From Durusdinium trenchii (taxonomy: Eukaryota > Sar > Dinophyceae > Suessiales > Symbiodiniaceae): 64,000 nt of DNA. The notes under the pieces were generated by a model. It ran no database searches and was not told where the DNA came from. It was given only the letters and a program-made list of their open reading frames with translations. Location: the NCBI GenBank assembly GCA_963970005.1, contig CAXAMN010008347.1, positions 62,001 through 126,000 of the forward strand, written 5' to 3'. This document shows, piece after piece, positions 63,566 through 64,000 of this stretch; position 1 is the first letter of the stretch, and each line of letters begins with the position of its first letter. A program made the position numbers and the translations under genes.

Positions 63566-64000
63566 TGACCCCCGTTTCGACCCCCTGGAAGAAAGGAGAA
63601 TAGAATTAGTCTACCGATAGGGCCAGGAGCTCTCCCGGATTAAACATACACACCCAAATAGGATGACTTTAGAGACTATGTTCCAATCACCAACCCGAAA
63701 TGGGATGCTTGTAAAAAAAGATATCAACTGATATCAAATAGAATAAAAGACACATCATGACATCATGTGTGTTTTTTCACAGTTTTTCACAATATAACAA
63801 TATAGAGTATCTGTCTTTCCCAGCTTGAACACACCCCGTGGTTCCAGTTCCCGTCAGACAAGAAACGATTCATCGGATTCTGTTTTCTTTGACTTTCTTT
63901 GTAATTTTCCTGGGCTATTATTGACGTCAGGTGCTAGCCAACCATGTCACACCAAACACGTGGCAGGTGGAATACCACTGTGGGCGCCCGCCGTGTCCTG
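63566..64000. other. No gene recognised
   Basis: AT-rich in the middle. The stretch 63592-63655 resembles 13765-13830. Nothing else seen. Confidence 0.35.

Noticed and set aside
1-64000. tRNA, 5S rRNA or SL RNA genes
   Set aside because: No cloverleaf-like set with GGTTCRANNCC, no 5S-like boxes and no full SL followed by a donor were found by eye. A covariance-model scan would be needed to exclude them.

Overview
The window reads as nuclear DNA of a dinoflagellate, probably of the Symbiodinium/Suessiales type. The evidence is long stretches without genes, very short GC-rich exon-like islands whose codons mostly end in G or C, dense short inverted-repeat elements, and, most specifically, relics of the dinoflagellate spliced leader (SL; 3' end CCATTTTGGCTCAAG) fused to the 5' end of a retrotransposon. 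No rRNA, tRNA, CRISPR or bacterial-type operon was seen. A 10-N assembly gap lies at 24372-24381.

Two large, almost intact retroelements dominate, both on the minus strand. (1) 6297-13232 is a full-length LINE with a 12-base poly(A) tail and a perfect 14-bp target-site duplication. It encodes a zinc-ribbon/coiled-coil ORF1, then a ubiquitin-specific protease (USP) domain that continues, across one frame change, into an AP-type endonuclease, reverse transcriptase and Cys-rich C-terminus. (2) 50922-59728 is a Ty1/copia LTR element with two identical 237-bp LTRs, an initiator-Met-type primer-binding site, an uninterrupted 2373-residue Gag-Pol carrying an extra C5-methyltransferase-like domain between protease and integrase, and an additional 239-codon downstream ORF of unknown role. 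It sits inside an older MITE.

The rest is mostly intron-like or intergenic DNA. It holds at least five families of roughly 80-150 bp hairpin (MITE-like) elements, called A-E here, several minisatellites and microsatellites, and short exon-like islands that nearly all favour the minus strand. Islands near 34.3, 32.1, 28.4 and 25.7 kb (possibly also 26.4 kb) fit successive parts of one SET-domain (SMYD-like) lysine methyltransferase gene whose introns are packed with MITEs. Another island at 6.0 kb resembles a Pumilio repeat. These exon calls rest on motifs, codon ending bias and splice-like borders only, so they are tentative.

The main points of interest are: a LINE carrying a deubiquitinase, two nested SL relics exactly at the LINE 5' end, an SL-like sequence inside the copia LTR, and the methyltransferase-like domain and extra ORF of the copia element.
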